A DNA stretch of 64,000 bases from NCBI GenBank assembly GCA_946800325.1, contig OX326957.1, positions 49,967,307 through 50,031,306 of the forward strand. The letters are read 5' to 3'. Source of the DNA: Luzula sylvatica (taxonomy: Eukaryota > Streptophyta > Magnoliopsida > Poales > Juncaceae). Made by a program: the position numbers and the translations under genes. The notes below the pieces were generated by a model. That model worked only from the letters and a program-made list of their open reading frames with translations. It had not been told where the DNA came from and searched no databases. This document shows, piece after piece, positions 21,737 to 32,800 of this stretch (position 1 is its first letter; the number at the start of each line of letters is the position of its first letter).

Positions 21737-23420
21737 AGCACGCTATTATGTCTCGTGGAATGTCCGAGGTCTCGGAGATGTCAACAAATGAAAAATAGTC
21801 AAAACATACCATAAAGGATAGTAATGTCGATATAATATATTTACAAGAAACAAAGTGGCAAGAACGGGACCTTTTTTCCTCAAGGAAAGTCTGTACTTCA
21901 AAATTTACCAAAGTCCATTACGGAAAAAGCCGTCGGCTCTAAAAGGAGACTGCTTACCGCATGGACTAACAAACGGAAGTTATTACATGTTTATGAATCT
22001 AACTTCTACGTCTCTACTACACTACAACATACCAACTGAGAATCATTAACGTTTATGGTCCAATTGCGGCTAACTTAAAATATGAATTTCCTATGGAGTT
22101 CCACTCACTATTATGAGATCGATCTTTTCACTCATTGAGATTACCGCATGGACCTATGGTCCAATTACATGTTTCTGAATCTGTAAATGGGTCCATGCGG
22201 TAATTGGACCATAGGACAAAGTCTGTACTTCCTTGCCCATCACCTATTTGGGAGTTCCACTCACTATTAGAAAACCGCGCAAAATCATCTTCCTTCCACT
22301 CATTGACAAAATCCGAAAAAGATTGTCCTCTTGGCAAGGGAAATACTTATCGATAGGGGGTCGCCTAACCTTGGCCAAATCCGTGCTCAATGCGATTCCC
22401 ATTCATTATATGCAAGTTTTGCAACTCCCTAAATGGGTCATCAATCAAATTGACAAAATCACCCGAGTGTTTCTTTGGAGAGGGGACCAAACATGTGTAG
22501 GAGAGGACATTGCTTGGTTAATTGGCAAACGGTAATCTTGCCTAAAAAGAACGGAGGTCTTGGACTCACAAACCTCCAAACCCACATACGGCTCTTATGC
22601 TAAAATGGCTCCAGCCAATTCACGCCAACCATCATTCCCTCTGGACTTCCACCATTCACGAAATTTATGGTATAACGGATTGGTCATCCTTCACGAACAT
22701 CTCTACCTACTCATGCTCTTTTTTCATAAGAGATCTCCTGAAATTAATCCCTGTCCTCAACATCATGATCCAACCCGCTCCCATCCGCTTCCCCTACTTC
22801 TCCACATCACAGGCTTACCATCTCCTCATTGACCCTGGAGTTTTGAAGGAATGGCACCAAACGATTTGGCAACTAAAAGCCCCAATCAAAGTAAAAATCT
22901 TCATTTGTCTAGCTATCCAATCCAAAATTCTTATCTCGGAGAACCTCATCATTAGGGGGTGGCAACACCCTGCTTGCTGCCCATTGTACAACCTATTCCC
23001 CGAGACCAACCCACGCCTCTTCATGACATGCTCATTCTCAACAACGGTCTGGAATGAGTTTAGCCACCTCATAACAATGAATCCGGCTACACACCCTTCC
23101 ATTCTAGCTAGACTCCGTAGCTTGAATAACGTATCTACGAACGAAGCTCCAAGAATCTATGAATCCTACTGGTGTTCAATCCTATGGAATCTTTGGAAAG
23201 AGAGGAATAGGCGTATCTTCACGGGAGTTAACAGAACACCAAGACAGATTGCATCTCAAGCTCATTTGGATGCGACCGCTTGGTACAAATTCTGTTAAAA
23301 TTAGGCCCTAGCAGTTAGGGGGACCTTCTAACCCCCATTTTGTACATTAATTACTTGTAAATTTGTGTAATCAGTTTGCGCTTTAATGGAAATTTTGAGC
23401 ATCTAGCTGTTTGCTAGATC
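21737..23420 (+). mobile_element. Truncated L1-type LINE retrotransposon
   Basis: An endonuclease start (SWNVRGLGD at about 21752) is followed, after frameshifts, by IIYLQETKWQE, the usual L1 endonuclease motif. A large internal deletion and scrambled DNA (about 22065-22230) replace most of the endonuclease and reverse transcriptase. The coding part resumes with the late RT/thumb region at 22233 and the zinc-binding C-terminus. No poly(A) tail or TSD could be assigned, so the 3' end is approximate. Confidence 0.88.
22233..23298 (+). pseudogene. LINE ORF2 3' half: RT thumb and zf-RVT domain
   Basis: 22233-22531 encodes YLGVPLTIRKPRK, LSSWQGKYLSIGGRLTLAKS and VLNAIPIHYMQVLQLP, the classic segment after the RT palm of plant L1 elements. 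A frameshift near 22531 leads, through KKNGGLGLTNLQTH, to a second frame (22597-23298). That frame holds the zinc-binding reverse-transcriptase domain (WQLKAPIKVKIFICLA, a CCPLY..ETNPRLFMTC pattern) and ends WKERNRR..., the normal C-terminus. The catalytic YADD region is missing, so it is inactive. It lies between the two UGT genes and must have arrived after their duplication or have been duplicated away from one side. Confidence 0.9.
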
Positions 23421-23648
23421 CTCCCTGGAAAACAATCGAAATCCCAGTCCAAGTCGAGCAAAATTGCCCCCAAAATTGAGTGATGCTGTTGTTGGAAGCA
23501 CTTAATCACTTAATTGCGCCCAAAATTACCTCCAAAATCGATGTCCAAGTCGAAGTCGAGCAAAATTACCCCCAAAATCGTGAAGTCGAAGTGAAGAAAG
23601 CTGAAGATGAAGCGTACGTCTGGAGACCATGCTGCTACCTGCAATCGA

Positions 23649-23720
23649 GTACGTCTAGAGAAGAAGCGTGCGTACGTCTGGAGAAGAAGCGTGCATACGT
23701 ATGGAGAAGAAGGAGTGTGC
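23649..23720 (+). repeat. 23-bp minisatellite, about three copies
   Basis: The unit GTACGTCTGGAGAAGAAGCG plus TGC is repeated at 23649, 23672 and 23695, the last copy diverged. The 121-codon frame over 23480-23845 includes this array and further repeats of CCCCCAAAAT/GTCGAGCAAAATT type; I do not regard it as a gene. Confidence 0.8.
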
Positions 23721-23845
23721 GTAAGCTAAGCGGGAGCGTGCGTAAGATAAGAGAGATGTATTATCGGATCGGATCTGTTAATGGTTCGGTTTATTTTATT
23801 GATATATGTATGTATATTGGGAAAAAAGGAGGCCCATTAAAATAG

Positions 23846-25601
23846 GGAGGCCTATGACTTGAGTCAACTCTGTCAAAGTCCAAGTCTGACCCTGAATATT
23901 TTGCACCCTGCACCGTTTATGTCTGGCTAACCCAACCCTCCAATTTGGAAGGTAATTGATGATTATAAGAATAAGTGAAAATATATTTGATTTCCCAAAC
24001 TCATCCATAACACCTTTGATGAAGTGAACAAGTGGATGGATTAGTATTTTTAATTGACTTTGTTAAATATTTATTGACACGTTTAATGAACACGTCAACA
24101 ATTTATAATATGTTAATATTAGTAAATGTTAATTGATGTGTCAATTCAGTTAAACGTAAATTCAATCACTAATCGAGTCAATTGATAGTACTAATCAATC
24201 CATTAATTTTATCGTGCCATCTCATCAAAGATGTTTTTTTCATGTTTGTGGAGCTGCGCATATATAATCCAAAAATAGAAAGATAATTAATGTATCATCA
24301 CGGGTACAACGATAATTAATTAATACAATTGCATTGCGGCATAATGTTGCATAACTTCTCATATATTTATTGTTTTGTATTAATTTCACAAGATAAGCTA
24401 CCTCGACAATAATAAACGTCCAAGACACAATGAGTTTGGGTATGATCCAACAGGCGTTGGAGGATGCTCCTGCTAATATATTAATGACCATTGTATTATG
24501 ACTTTGGTGATAATTCTCAACATAATATACACACGATCAATAATAACCATAAATGAAACATCACAATTATCATTAGAAGTATCATTCAATGGTCGTCAGT
24601 GTATTGGTCCTCCAATGACTGTTGGACCATATTCGAACCCAGACACAATATTTTTGGTTAATTATTGATTTCTCATAACTTTCTACTGTGTTTTAATCAC
24701 CCTTTATAAGGCGTGTTTAAGATGACTCATTTCAAGGGATCACACATTGATTTCTTTTTCTTGGCTATATATATAAGAAGGAAAAATTATATGTGTTCAT
24801 TTGATATTCCCTCAACATATTGATATAGGTGATAAATACATTAACTATTAAATTATATTAATTAGTAAATCTTAATAGATGAGACATCCTATTAATTAGG
24901 TGATGAATCACATTTATTAGGTGATAAATCAAATAATTAAAAAATAATTGACATGCTAAATCATATTTTTTTTAACAAATATTTAATTATTTTAGCTTCA
25001 ATCTTTATTTAAAAATAAAATATTTTCATTTGTATTTTGTAGATCTTTGCAAAATTATTATTTTTATTTTTGTTCATATATGATAATTTTATTTTGTAAA
25101 ATTTTCGACAAACTCTAATTTAGGTGTGAAACGATGAAAATGAGACGGTGTATCCGTTTAACACATGCTAAACGGTGGATTAATTCTACCCAATACTTAT
25201 TTTTTCCAAATTGCTAAATGAATTATTTTTCAAACAAATCAAATGCACCCGTTTACGACTTGATAAATGGTCAATTAGTCTAGCTCAATAACTTATTTTT
25301 CACATTAATAAAATTTGAATTATATTAAATGAATGGTGATAAACAAGGACAATAAAAATATTAAATGCATTAATGATGCGTGAAACAATTGAGATTTAAT
25401 TTTCTCTCATCCTGTATAGGATGATTTAAAATAAAAATATTAATAGTTCACCATTACAATTAATGCGCACGTCAACACATCAATCATGTAGATGGATTGT
25501 AAGAGAATAAATATCATCACTCTACAAAAAAAAGATGTATGGATATCTTCCATAAAATTCTTTTCTAAATTAGACAAACAAAATAATTCTCCAATATCGC
25601 C
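23846..25601. other. Intergenic DNA upstream of UGT copy 2
   Basis: AT-rich, with no domain-bearing frame. A minus-strand frame at 24240-24491 has a hydrophobic stretch (WTFIIVEVAYLV), but I cannot assign it. Short direct repeats around RATCAATTAGT occur at 24830-24960. The bases before the ATG (TCGCCATGG) give a good plant start context. Confidence 0.5.
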
Positions 25602-27047
25602 ATGGCCATCTCTACCAAACCTCACATAGTTCTCTTTCCTTTCTTAGCTCAAGGACACATCGCACCTTTCGTATGCCTCTCTCGACAACTTCATCTTCAA
25701 AACCCTAATACCACCATAACGCTCCTCTCCAGTCCTAGAAACATCAAATCCATTAAGTCATCTCTGCCTTCAGATTCTCATCTCCATCTCCATTCTCTGC
25801 CCTTTTCCCCTGAATCATTTGGTCTTCCTTCAAATGCTGAGTCCATGAAAGATCTTCCGTTTGAACTCCTCATCACTCTCTTACATGCATGTGAGTCACT
25901 AAAACCAGCCTTCGAAGAGTTCATCTCAAACCTCGAAACACCTGTTTATATACTCACTGATTTTTTCTTATCATGGACTTGTGAAGTTGCTCGGAAGTTT
26001 AACGCATTGCATTCGGTTTTCTTGACCCTAGGTGCATATTCAACTGCAATATATTTCTCGCTATGGTATCGTGTCCCTCTTTCATCGAATCCTCTTAACG
26101 GTGAAATTTCTGTTCATGAGTTCTCGCATATTAAAATACAAAGTACGCAATGCACAGATCATCTCTTGGCTTCTGATGGTAAGGATGCATGGGCATCATT
26201 TATTCGACGTCAGATTAACTTTGTACTGGAAGCAGATGTGATTTTGATAAATACAGTTGAGGAGCTGGAAACCACCGGTCTAACAATGGTTAGAGGATGG
26301 TTTCAAATGCCCATTTATCCCGTGGGCCCACTGCTCCGTATAAATGATTCTTCTTCTTTAGCAAGTCATAATGATCATGCGATCAAATGGCTAGACTCGA
26401 AGCCTCCCAAATCAGTATTATACATTTCTTTCGGGTCGCAATATACGCTACAACCAAAACAAATGATGGAGCTAGCATTGGGACTAGAGTCAAGTGGTGT
26501 AAATTTCATATGGGTTATCAGGCCGCCTGCCGGGTTTGACGTAAAGAGCGAGTTCAAAACTGAGTGGTTACCAGAAGAGTTTGAGGAAAGAGTGAAAAGA
26601 AATGGGAAAGGAATATTGATTCATAGTTGGGCGCCCCAAGTTGAGATTTTAGCACATGAATCTACCGGTGCATTTCTAAGTCACTGTGGATGGAACTCGA
26701 TACTGGAGAGTTTAAGTTACGGTGTGCCTATTATCGGTTGGCCTTTATCAGCGGATCAATTTTATAATTCCAAAAATTTGATTGAGCAGTTGGGTCTTTG
26801 TGTTGAGGTTGCGAGAGGTAATAACAAGAGTTCGGTCGTGGAGAAAGAAAATGTTAAGAAGGTCATTGAATTGATGATGGGAGAGAACGACACAACGAAG
26901 GAGATCAGGAGAAGATCAAAGGAAATGAAAGAGAAGTTAAAAATGGCGTGGAAAGAAAATGGCGGTTCGTCTAAGAAAGCCATGGCCGACTTTTTTGTGG
27001 TGGCCGCGAAGAAGTTTGATGTTAAAATCTTGGAGAAAAACTCATGA
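25602..27047 (+). CDS. Family-1 UDP-glycosyltransferase, UGT92A-like (copy 2)
   Basis: Intronless 481-codon gene and tandem paralogue of the UGT at 19777; about half the residues match by eye, with conserved spacing. The N-terminus reads FPFLAQGHIAPF with catalytic His19; Asp120 sits in the YILTDFF segment. The PSPG box covers residues 343-386 (WAPQ..., HCGWNS..., GWPLSADQ) and ends in Gln, pointing to UDP-glucose as donor. A WLDSKPPKSVLYISFGS segment precedes it, as in the family. The ATG at 25602 lies in a strong context (G at -3 and +4). The C-terminal helix is longer than in copy 1. No break or missing key residue. Expected to be a soluble cytosolic enzyme of specialised metabolism; the acceptor is unknown. 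The UGT92 placement is by recognition only. Confidence 0.95.
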   Translation: MAISTKPHIVLFPFLAQGHIAPFVCLSRQLHLQNPNTTITLLSSPRNIKSIKSSLPSDSHLHLHSLPFSPESFGLPSNAESMKDLPFELLITLLHACESLKPAFEEFISNLETPVYILTDFFLSWTCEVARKFNALHSVFLTLGAYSTAIYFSLWYRVPLSSNPLNGEISVHEFSHIKIQSTQCTDHLLASDGKDAWASFIRRQINFVLEADVILINTVEELETTGLTMVRGWFQMPIYPVGPLLRINDSSSLASHNDHAIKWLDSKPPKSVLYISFGSQYTLQPKQMMELALGLESSGVNFIWVIRPPAGFDVKSEFKTEWLPEEFEERVKRNGKGILIHSWAPQVEILAHESTGAFLSHCGWNSILESLSYGVPIIGWPLSADQFYNSKNLIEQLGLCVEVARGNNKSSVVEKENVKKVIELMMGENDTTKEIRRRSKEMKEKLKMAWKENGGSSKKAMADFFVVAAKKFDVKILEKNS

Positions 27048-28034
27048 TGCCTTTGATGTTGCTTGGTTAACGAAGGTGGATCAATTTTAGGGTTCACTCA
27101 AGCGATTTGGTGTTATTACTTTGTTCGTGTTTTTATACTGATTATGGACTTGATTATTTTTGTTAAATTGGATCTATACTCAAGAGTTTAAATAATTTCT
27201 TTTTTAAAACGAACATAGAACACGATACGTGTTCCAAAAGTTCTTTATTTATTTATTAATTACCCGAAGAATCTTACAACTACAACTCTTATTCGAGTAA
27301 CATACAAAATAGCAACGCAAAACAACAGATATAACAATTATCCAAGCAACCATACGCTCTCAGAGAATGCTCTCTAGATTAAGGTTTACTCTCAAATGAT
27401 ATTGAAAACTGGATCTATCCTAACAATGAAGTTGTCACAAAAACTCAGAACTCAAAATTTGTCTATTAAAGATGTAAGAATGAATGGGTGGTGCTCCCCG
27501 GAGAGTTAAGATGCATTTTTTATTTTAAATTTTCCAACTTGATAAACTCATAAAAAGGGATCTAGAGCCAGCTCCGTTCGAAAGGGAGAGCTGTTCTGTT
27601 CGAACGGAGGAAGTTATGTTTCATGTTGGAGTTTGGATTCTTGTACTTCCGTTTGAACGAAAAAAGGTTCCGTTCGAACGAAATAGGTTCTGGAAAAAAT
27701 ATGCAGGCATAGAAATGTAAAGAACAATTCCAAGTTTTGATGATTAAATTCAAAGATTGATTCAACAACCTACTTAAGGTGATGTAAAAAAGAGATCTTG
27801 CTAATCATAAACATATTTAGACTTAATATTGATATATTCTTGATTGATTATGAGTGAAATCACCAAAATGATTAAAAAATTAGATCAATTAACAAGTAGA
27901 TTCAAGAACAATTGATTTTAATTAAGATCACAAGATTCGATTACAACTGCAAGAAACCAAATCAAAATAAAAGAAATAAAAGGAAAATAAAACACGTAGA
28001 GAAGATTCTTTAGTTTTCTGGAGGCATGAGTAAC
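27048..28034. other. 3' flank of UGT copy 2 and repeat-derived DNA
   Basis: No gene. Several GTTCGAACG(G/A)-type motifs at 27575-27695 resemble those at 58600-58765 on the far side of copia B. This suggests the same class of LTR sequence, but I cannot fix the ends. Confidence 0.4.
27330..27433. repeat. Direct repeat, copy 1 (partner at 28525-28628)
   Basis: About 100 bp sharing GAGAATG, ATTGAAAACTGGATCTATCC and TAACAATGAAG with 28525-28628 at about 90% by eye. The 1.2-kb spacing could mean short LTRs of a small retroelement, but no PBS or TSD is evident. Confidence 0.8.
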
Positions 28035-28226
28035 CTCCTTGTCGTCTCGGAATCGGAACCACAGAGATCAAGCAGGAGTAAGCTCATTGTCGTCTTGGAA
28101 TCGGAACCTCGGAGACGAGACAGGAGCAAACTCCTTGTCGCCTCGAAATCGGAACATCGGAGATGAGGCAAGAGTATGCTCCTTGTCGTCTCGAAATCAA
28201 AACCTCGGAGATGAGAGAGAGTTGGA
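28035..28226. repeat. 48-bp minisatellite, four copies
   Basis: Units start at 28035, 28083, 28131 and 28179 (CTCCTTGTCGTCTCGGAATC...). Because 48 is a multiple of three, frames on both strands stay open as 16-residue repeats (e.g. LSSRNQNLGDE on +). This explains the apparent ORFs here without a gene. Confidence 0.93.
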
Positions 28227-28302
28227 GTTGATTGAAGAAGGTGTAGAGAATGAAGGTGTGTAGAGTGGGGTCTTCCCTTGAGCAGTTTGTGTGTGTGTGT
28301 TG

Positions 28303-28303
<1 letters not shown>

Positions 28304-28348
<45 letters not shown>
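28304..28348. repeat. 45-base G homopolymer after a (GT)n run
   Basis: An uninterrupted run of 45 G follows GTGTGTGTGTGTTGC. It creates proline-rich minus-strand frames. A run this long is unusual in plant DNA and may be a sequencing or assembly artefact. Confidence 0.95.
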
Positions 28349-28349
<1 letters not shown>

Positions 28350-28524
28350 TATAGCACTTTTGAAGCTTTCCCATTGGCGTAAATTGGGGTACAAGGATAA
28401 ATTGTAGGTGAGGATCTAGGGTTATAAGAGCGTGATGAACCTCTTATAATAATTCATATTACAATAAGGACTAACAAGGACATGGAGCCTTTACACAACA
28501 AACTAGCTCCGCAAAAGAACATGT

Positions 28525-28628
28525 ATTAGAACTATCAAAGCAACCACACACTCTCTCGGAGAATGTTCTCTGGATTAAGGATTTACTCTCAAATGGTATT
28601 GAAAACTGGATCTATCCTAACAATGAAG
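28525..28628. repeat. Direct repeat, copy 2
   Basis: Partner of 27330-27433; similarity ends at AACAATGAAG in both. Confidence 0.8.
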
Positions 28629-28882
28629 TGTTGTTTAATTAAGACCTAGATGGGGGGTGAATAGTTAATCCTAAGGTCCAATTTTCGATAATGGTATATA
28701 ATTTTAGTGAAATGTGAAAGCGTAAATAAATAAGAATAAAGAGAACGATACCAAAACAAATAATGCATGATATTTGTTTACGGAGTTCTATAGGTGATTG
28801 CTTTGTAGTTTTAACTCACCGGCTACTTGTTCAATCGACCGATTCGATTGAATGCAAGTACATACGTCTCTGGGGATATCTT
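28629..28882 (-). mobile_element. LTR-like fragment C, left part, interrupted by copia B
   Basis: Starts TGTTGTTTAATTAAGACC and continues with AGATGGGGGGTGAATAG and a GCGTAAATAAATAAGAATAA block, a pattern common at the ends of plant LTR elements. Copia B is inserted at 28883, and the sequence appears to resume at 58226. The limits are inferred. Confidence 0.45.
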
Positions 28883-29873
28883 TGTTGGGAATTCTATCCA
28901 ACCCCGGGCCCGCGTAGCGGATATGTAGGCCCGGTCCGGTTCCCTTAATCCAAGATCACGCCATGACTTCAAAGGGTACGATGCAAATAAGAAGATTAGA
29001 TTCATACCAGTGCAAAATTGATTGCACACGACGGGTTGATTACTAGTCTTCTTTCTCCTGTCACGTTGGTGACAATCCGCGCGTCCCACACCACGCGTCT
29101 TTCACCGCTCGTTGACCGTTCTCTTTCTCCTTCGGGTTGATCACAACCGAAGAGCCACAAGTGTCGCTCCTCTACTTGTATCCACCGTGAGTCGGAGTTC
29201 GTCGGTCGCGGGTGCAACTGCCTAGACGCTGCACCGGCGAACTTGCTTGATTGGTTGATTCTCTACACCGGAAAACTCATTTTCTCGGTTCTCTCTCTTT
29301 ACACCCTTTCACTCTTTAGAAAGATGTCTCTCTATAATTCTGGAATATTTTGAATAATCCGAATGATTGGACTGAATCAAGCACTACTTGATGAGAGAGA
29401 ATTATCCTATTTATATCACATAGGATTAGGATGGGCCAGAATACATGTATATCCAATATACACTCTTTCACACAGAAAGTTGCATGAATCTGTTCAGTAT
29501 TCTGTCCACACGAAATTGGTAAATTCCTCTGACAGAAAATCAACCTACACGAAAGTTGTAGATAATCTTATTATCTATCCAATACAATTTAGTCTGGCCC
29601 AATTGGAGTTTGTATGCAAAAGTTATGACTGTTGTACTAACTGTATGTCATACTGTTGCACTCTTTCGGTATTTCATAGAAACAACACTGATACTTCGTT
29701 CATATGAAATATATTTCTATATGTAGGTTGTAGATAATCTTATTATCTATCTAACCCAATTTGAACCATTCAAATTGGATTTTCCTACTGAAAGATATGA
29801 CCACGAATGTACGCTTACATTCGTTTATCCTTGTGTACACTTTTACGGTTGATCTGAAACTGTATTTCCTTCA
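28883..29873 (-). repeat. 3' LTR of copia B
   Basis: 991 bp; on the + strand it starts TGTTGGGAATTCTATCC and ends GTATTTCCTTCA. On the minus strand the polypurine tract GAGTGGGAGGC lies directly before it (29874 onward). Confidence 0.93.
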
Positions 29874-32800
29874 GCCTCCCACTCAATTTCAGATCTACTT
29901 AAAAGGTACTCATGCATATCCAATATGCACGAATTTAGAGAATATAGCTCGCGTATCAAATACCAAGCTATGCACATCTCATGTGCCAACTTTATAATCA
30001 AGCCCGACTTAGTACGACTCGTTGTGTGACCATGTAGGTTCGATTAACGATGGCAGTAGGCTGTTTCCAAAGCACTAGAAGCCCATGAGCGGGATCTAGT
30101 CACTCCATCATGGCTATCCATGTTAACACGAAGAATGATTGTGATTATTGTGCCTATCTCGAATAGCGGTCATTAGTTCTCTTGTTAGCGATATCTGTTA
30201 ATCAAAAGGCATGGTGGTAGTCATCATTATATTTTGATTAACACTACAACACATCTGGTTTTTAGGATCGGGCCGCCCCTATAATTTGCTCATTATTGGG
30301 TCGGCCGGCCCCAATAAGTATTTTGGGTCGGTCAAAACAGGGTCGGCCCGACCCTGATTATTTGAATTTTTGGGTCCGCCCGCTGCAAATTCTCAAAACC
30401 GCCCCAATAATGTTGTTGGGTCGCCTTTTTAATGGGTCGGCCCGCCCCTATCGTTAGCGTCCGCTCGCCCCAACACGTCTGCCCGCCCCAATAGTCTATT
30501 GTAGCTGCCCGACCCAAAACGAAACCGACCCAAAAAGAGATAGGGTCTGCCCGACCCAATAGTAGCCCGCCCCAAACATGCATAGGGTCCGCCCGCCCCA
30601 TTACTTACCCGCCCCTAAACCCTGCAATACTGCACGCTGTCCCCTCCCCTCTGCCCCCTCTCTCTCTCTCTTATAACCCCAATTCAGACCTCCTTTTTCC
30701 CATTTCCCTCCGTTTTTTCAGCAGCCAACACTTTCCCTCTCTTCTCTACCCCCCTTCCAGCCAGCGAGCATGTAGAACAACCCTCTATTTTGCTCGTTTT
30801 CTCCTCTATTTCCAGCAGCCCTCTCTCGATTTGAAGTTATTTTGCTCGATTTTCACCTCGATTTCACCTCGATTTCAAGATGACGAATGAAGAAGACAGT
30901 CAAGCTCGTTTTCAGAAATTTTTTGCTCGATTTTAAAAGAGAAGACAGCAGCCGTCTCTCGATTTTCACCTCGATTTCACCTCGATTTGAAGGTTTGAAT
31001 ATATTCTTTAGCTTATGATTTTTTGCTCGATTTTGTTGTATTTTTCGAATTTTTTTGATTAATTCTGTTTTTAATGTGCTATTTTTTCAGAAATTTTTTA
31101 ATTCTTGTAATTTTTGTAATTCTGATTGTAATTTTTATAATGTTTGAGGCTTGTTTTTTTATTGTAATTTTTGTAATTCTGTTTTCATTTTTTAAAAAAG
31201 AATTGTTTTCGATTTTATTATTTTAATTCTGTTTTCGAATTTTTTTTAATTCTGTTTTTATTTTTTAATTCATTTTAGTTAACAGAAAAACATTTTTTTT
31301 TGTTTTTAATTCTGTTTTACGTTTGCTTTTTGTTCAAATTTTTTAATTTTTTTTTTTGTTCCAAATTTTGTTGAAATTATTTTTTCGAATTTAAATCAGA
31401 AATGTAAATCTGGAAAAAATTTCTGATTTCTGCAATTTTTTGTTCCAGAATCTGGCATTGTTAATTTTTGCAGGAATAATGTTAAAAATTATTGTGTTTC
31501 TAAATCCGGCAAGGTTATGTTATAAATTTAGGGGTAATGTTTGCAGGAATAATATAAATTTAGTCGAAAGAATAATTTTTTTTTTTTTTGCAAAATCTGC
31601 AGGGTTAATTTTCGCAGGAATAATATAATTTTTTTTTTTCAATTCTTCAGGGTTAATTTTTTGCTGGCATGGATTCCTTCTTTTTTTCTCACTGTTAAAT
31701 AATCTAGTATTTTCTCTTCTGAAAGTATTTATACTTAATTTTAGAATTTTTTCATTTGTATTTGATCTTATCTCTCTAATGTCGTTTTTTCAGGGAGGAT
31801 TTGGCTGCTGACGTGGAGGAAGAGGCGGAGACGATGGTTGGGGAACTGGTTCTGGCGTGGTTCCTGTGGAGTATTTGGCGAACGCAAGAGCCAATACCTC
31901 GACGAACGAAAGGGCAAATACCTCGACGAAATTGACCAAATTAGGGTTTCAATTGATCTGATTCGGGTTTCAATTGATCTGATGCAGGTTCTCCGGAATT
32001 AAGGAGGAGTCCAGTAGCAGGGAAATAACGGTGTCGGTACTGCCCATACCAGTACCGGTACAGGGAGATGGGACGACGGGGGTTTCAATTGGGATTTCAG
32101 CTCCGGATCTCTCTTGCTGCAGGTATTTTTGTGTTGTTTCGTTTTGTTTGATCTGATTCGGGTTAGTAAATTGTTGAATTTGGGTTTCAATTGGGGAAAA
32201 ATGTAGAATTAGGGTTACGGTTTTGTGATTATTGCTGAATTTCGGTTTTAATTGTTGAATTAGGGTTTTAATTGTTGAATGAGGACGAATCGGACGTGGA
32301 TTGCGAGTTGTTGGTTACACGCTACAGTGGCAGAGAATTTCAGTTTCACCGCTGCCGGGGTTCGATCGGAGCTGGTTACACGCGACAAAGGCTTCAATGT
32401 TGGTAAATTTTCTGATAATTTTTTATTTTTCAAGTTTTTCCAAATGATAAATATGATATTTTAGAAGGGTAAATATGTTAATCCTCCTTTGTCCTTGAAT
32501 ATTTTAGTATAATTTACTATATTTTGGTATAATTAATTTTTTTTTTTATGCTATATTAGGAGGGTATAAATATTTCTGTTTTTAGTATGATTATTCTTCA
32601 ATGTTAATAACTGTTATTATTATTTTCAGCATTAGTGATGTAGATATAATGTTTTTTATAAAAATAAATATTATTTATTATTATTTAAATACATATTCTT
32701 TATTTTGAGAATATATTTTTGTTTAAATTATTATTATTTATGATTATTATATTGTTTTTATAGGGAAATGATTATAACCAACACTTGATCCTGGTACGAG

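Noticed and set aside
23480..23845. 121-codon frame downstream of the LINE
   Set aside because: Covers a 23-bp minisatellite and short repeats, with no domain.
24240..24491. Minus-strand frame with a hydrophobic segment
   Set aside because: No recognisable family, start context or neighbouring exons; cannot be supported as a gene.
28010..28394. Proline-rich minus-strand proteins
   Set aside because: Produced by the 45-G run and the 48-bp repeat; no gene signals.
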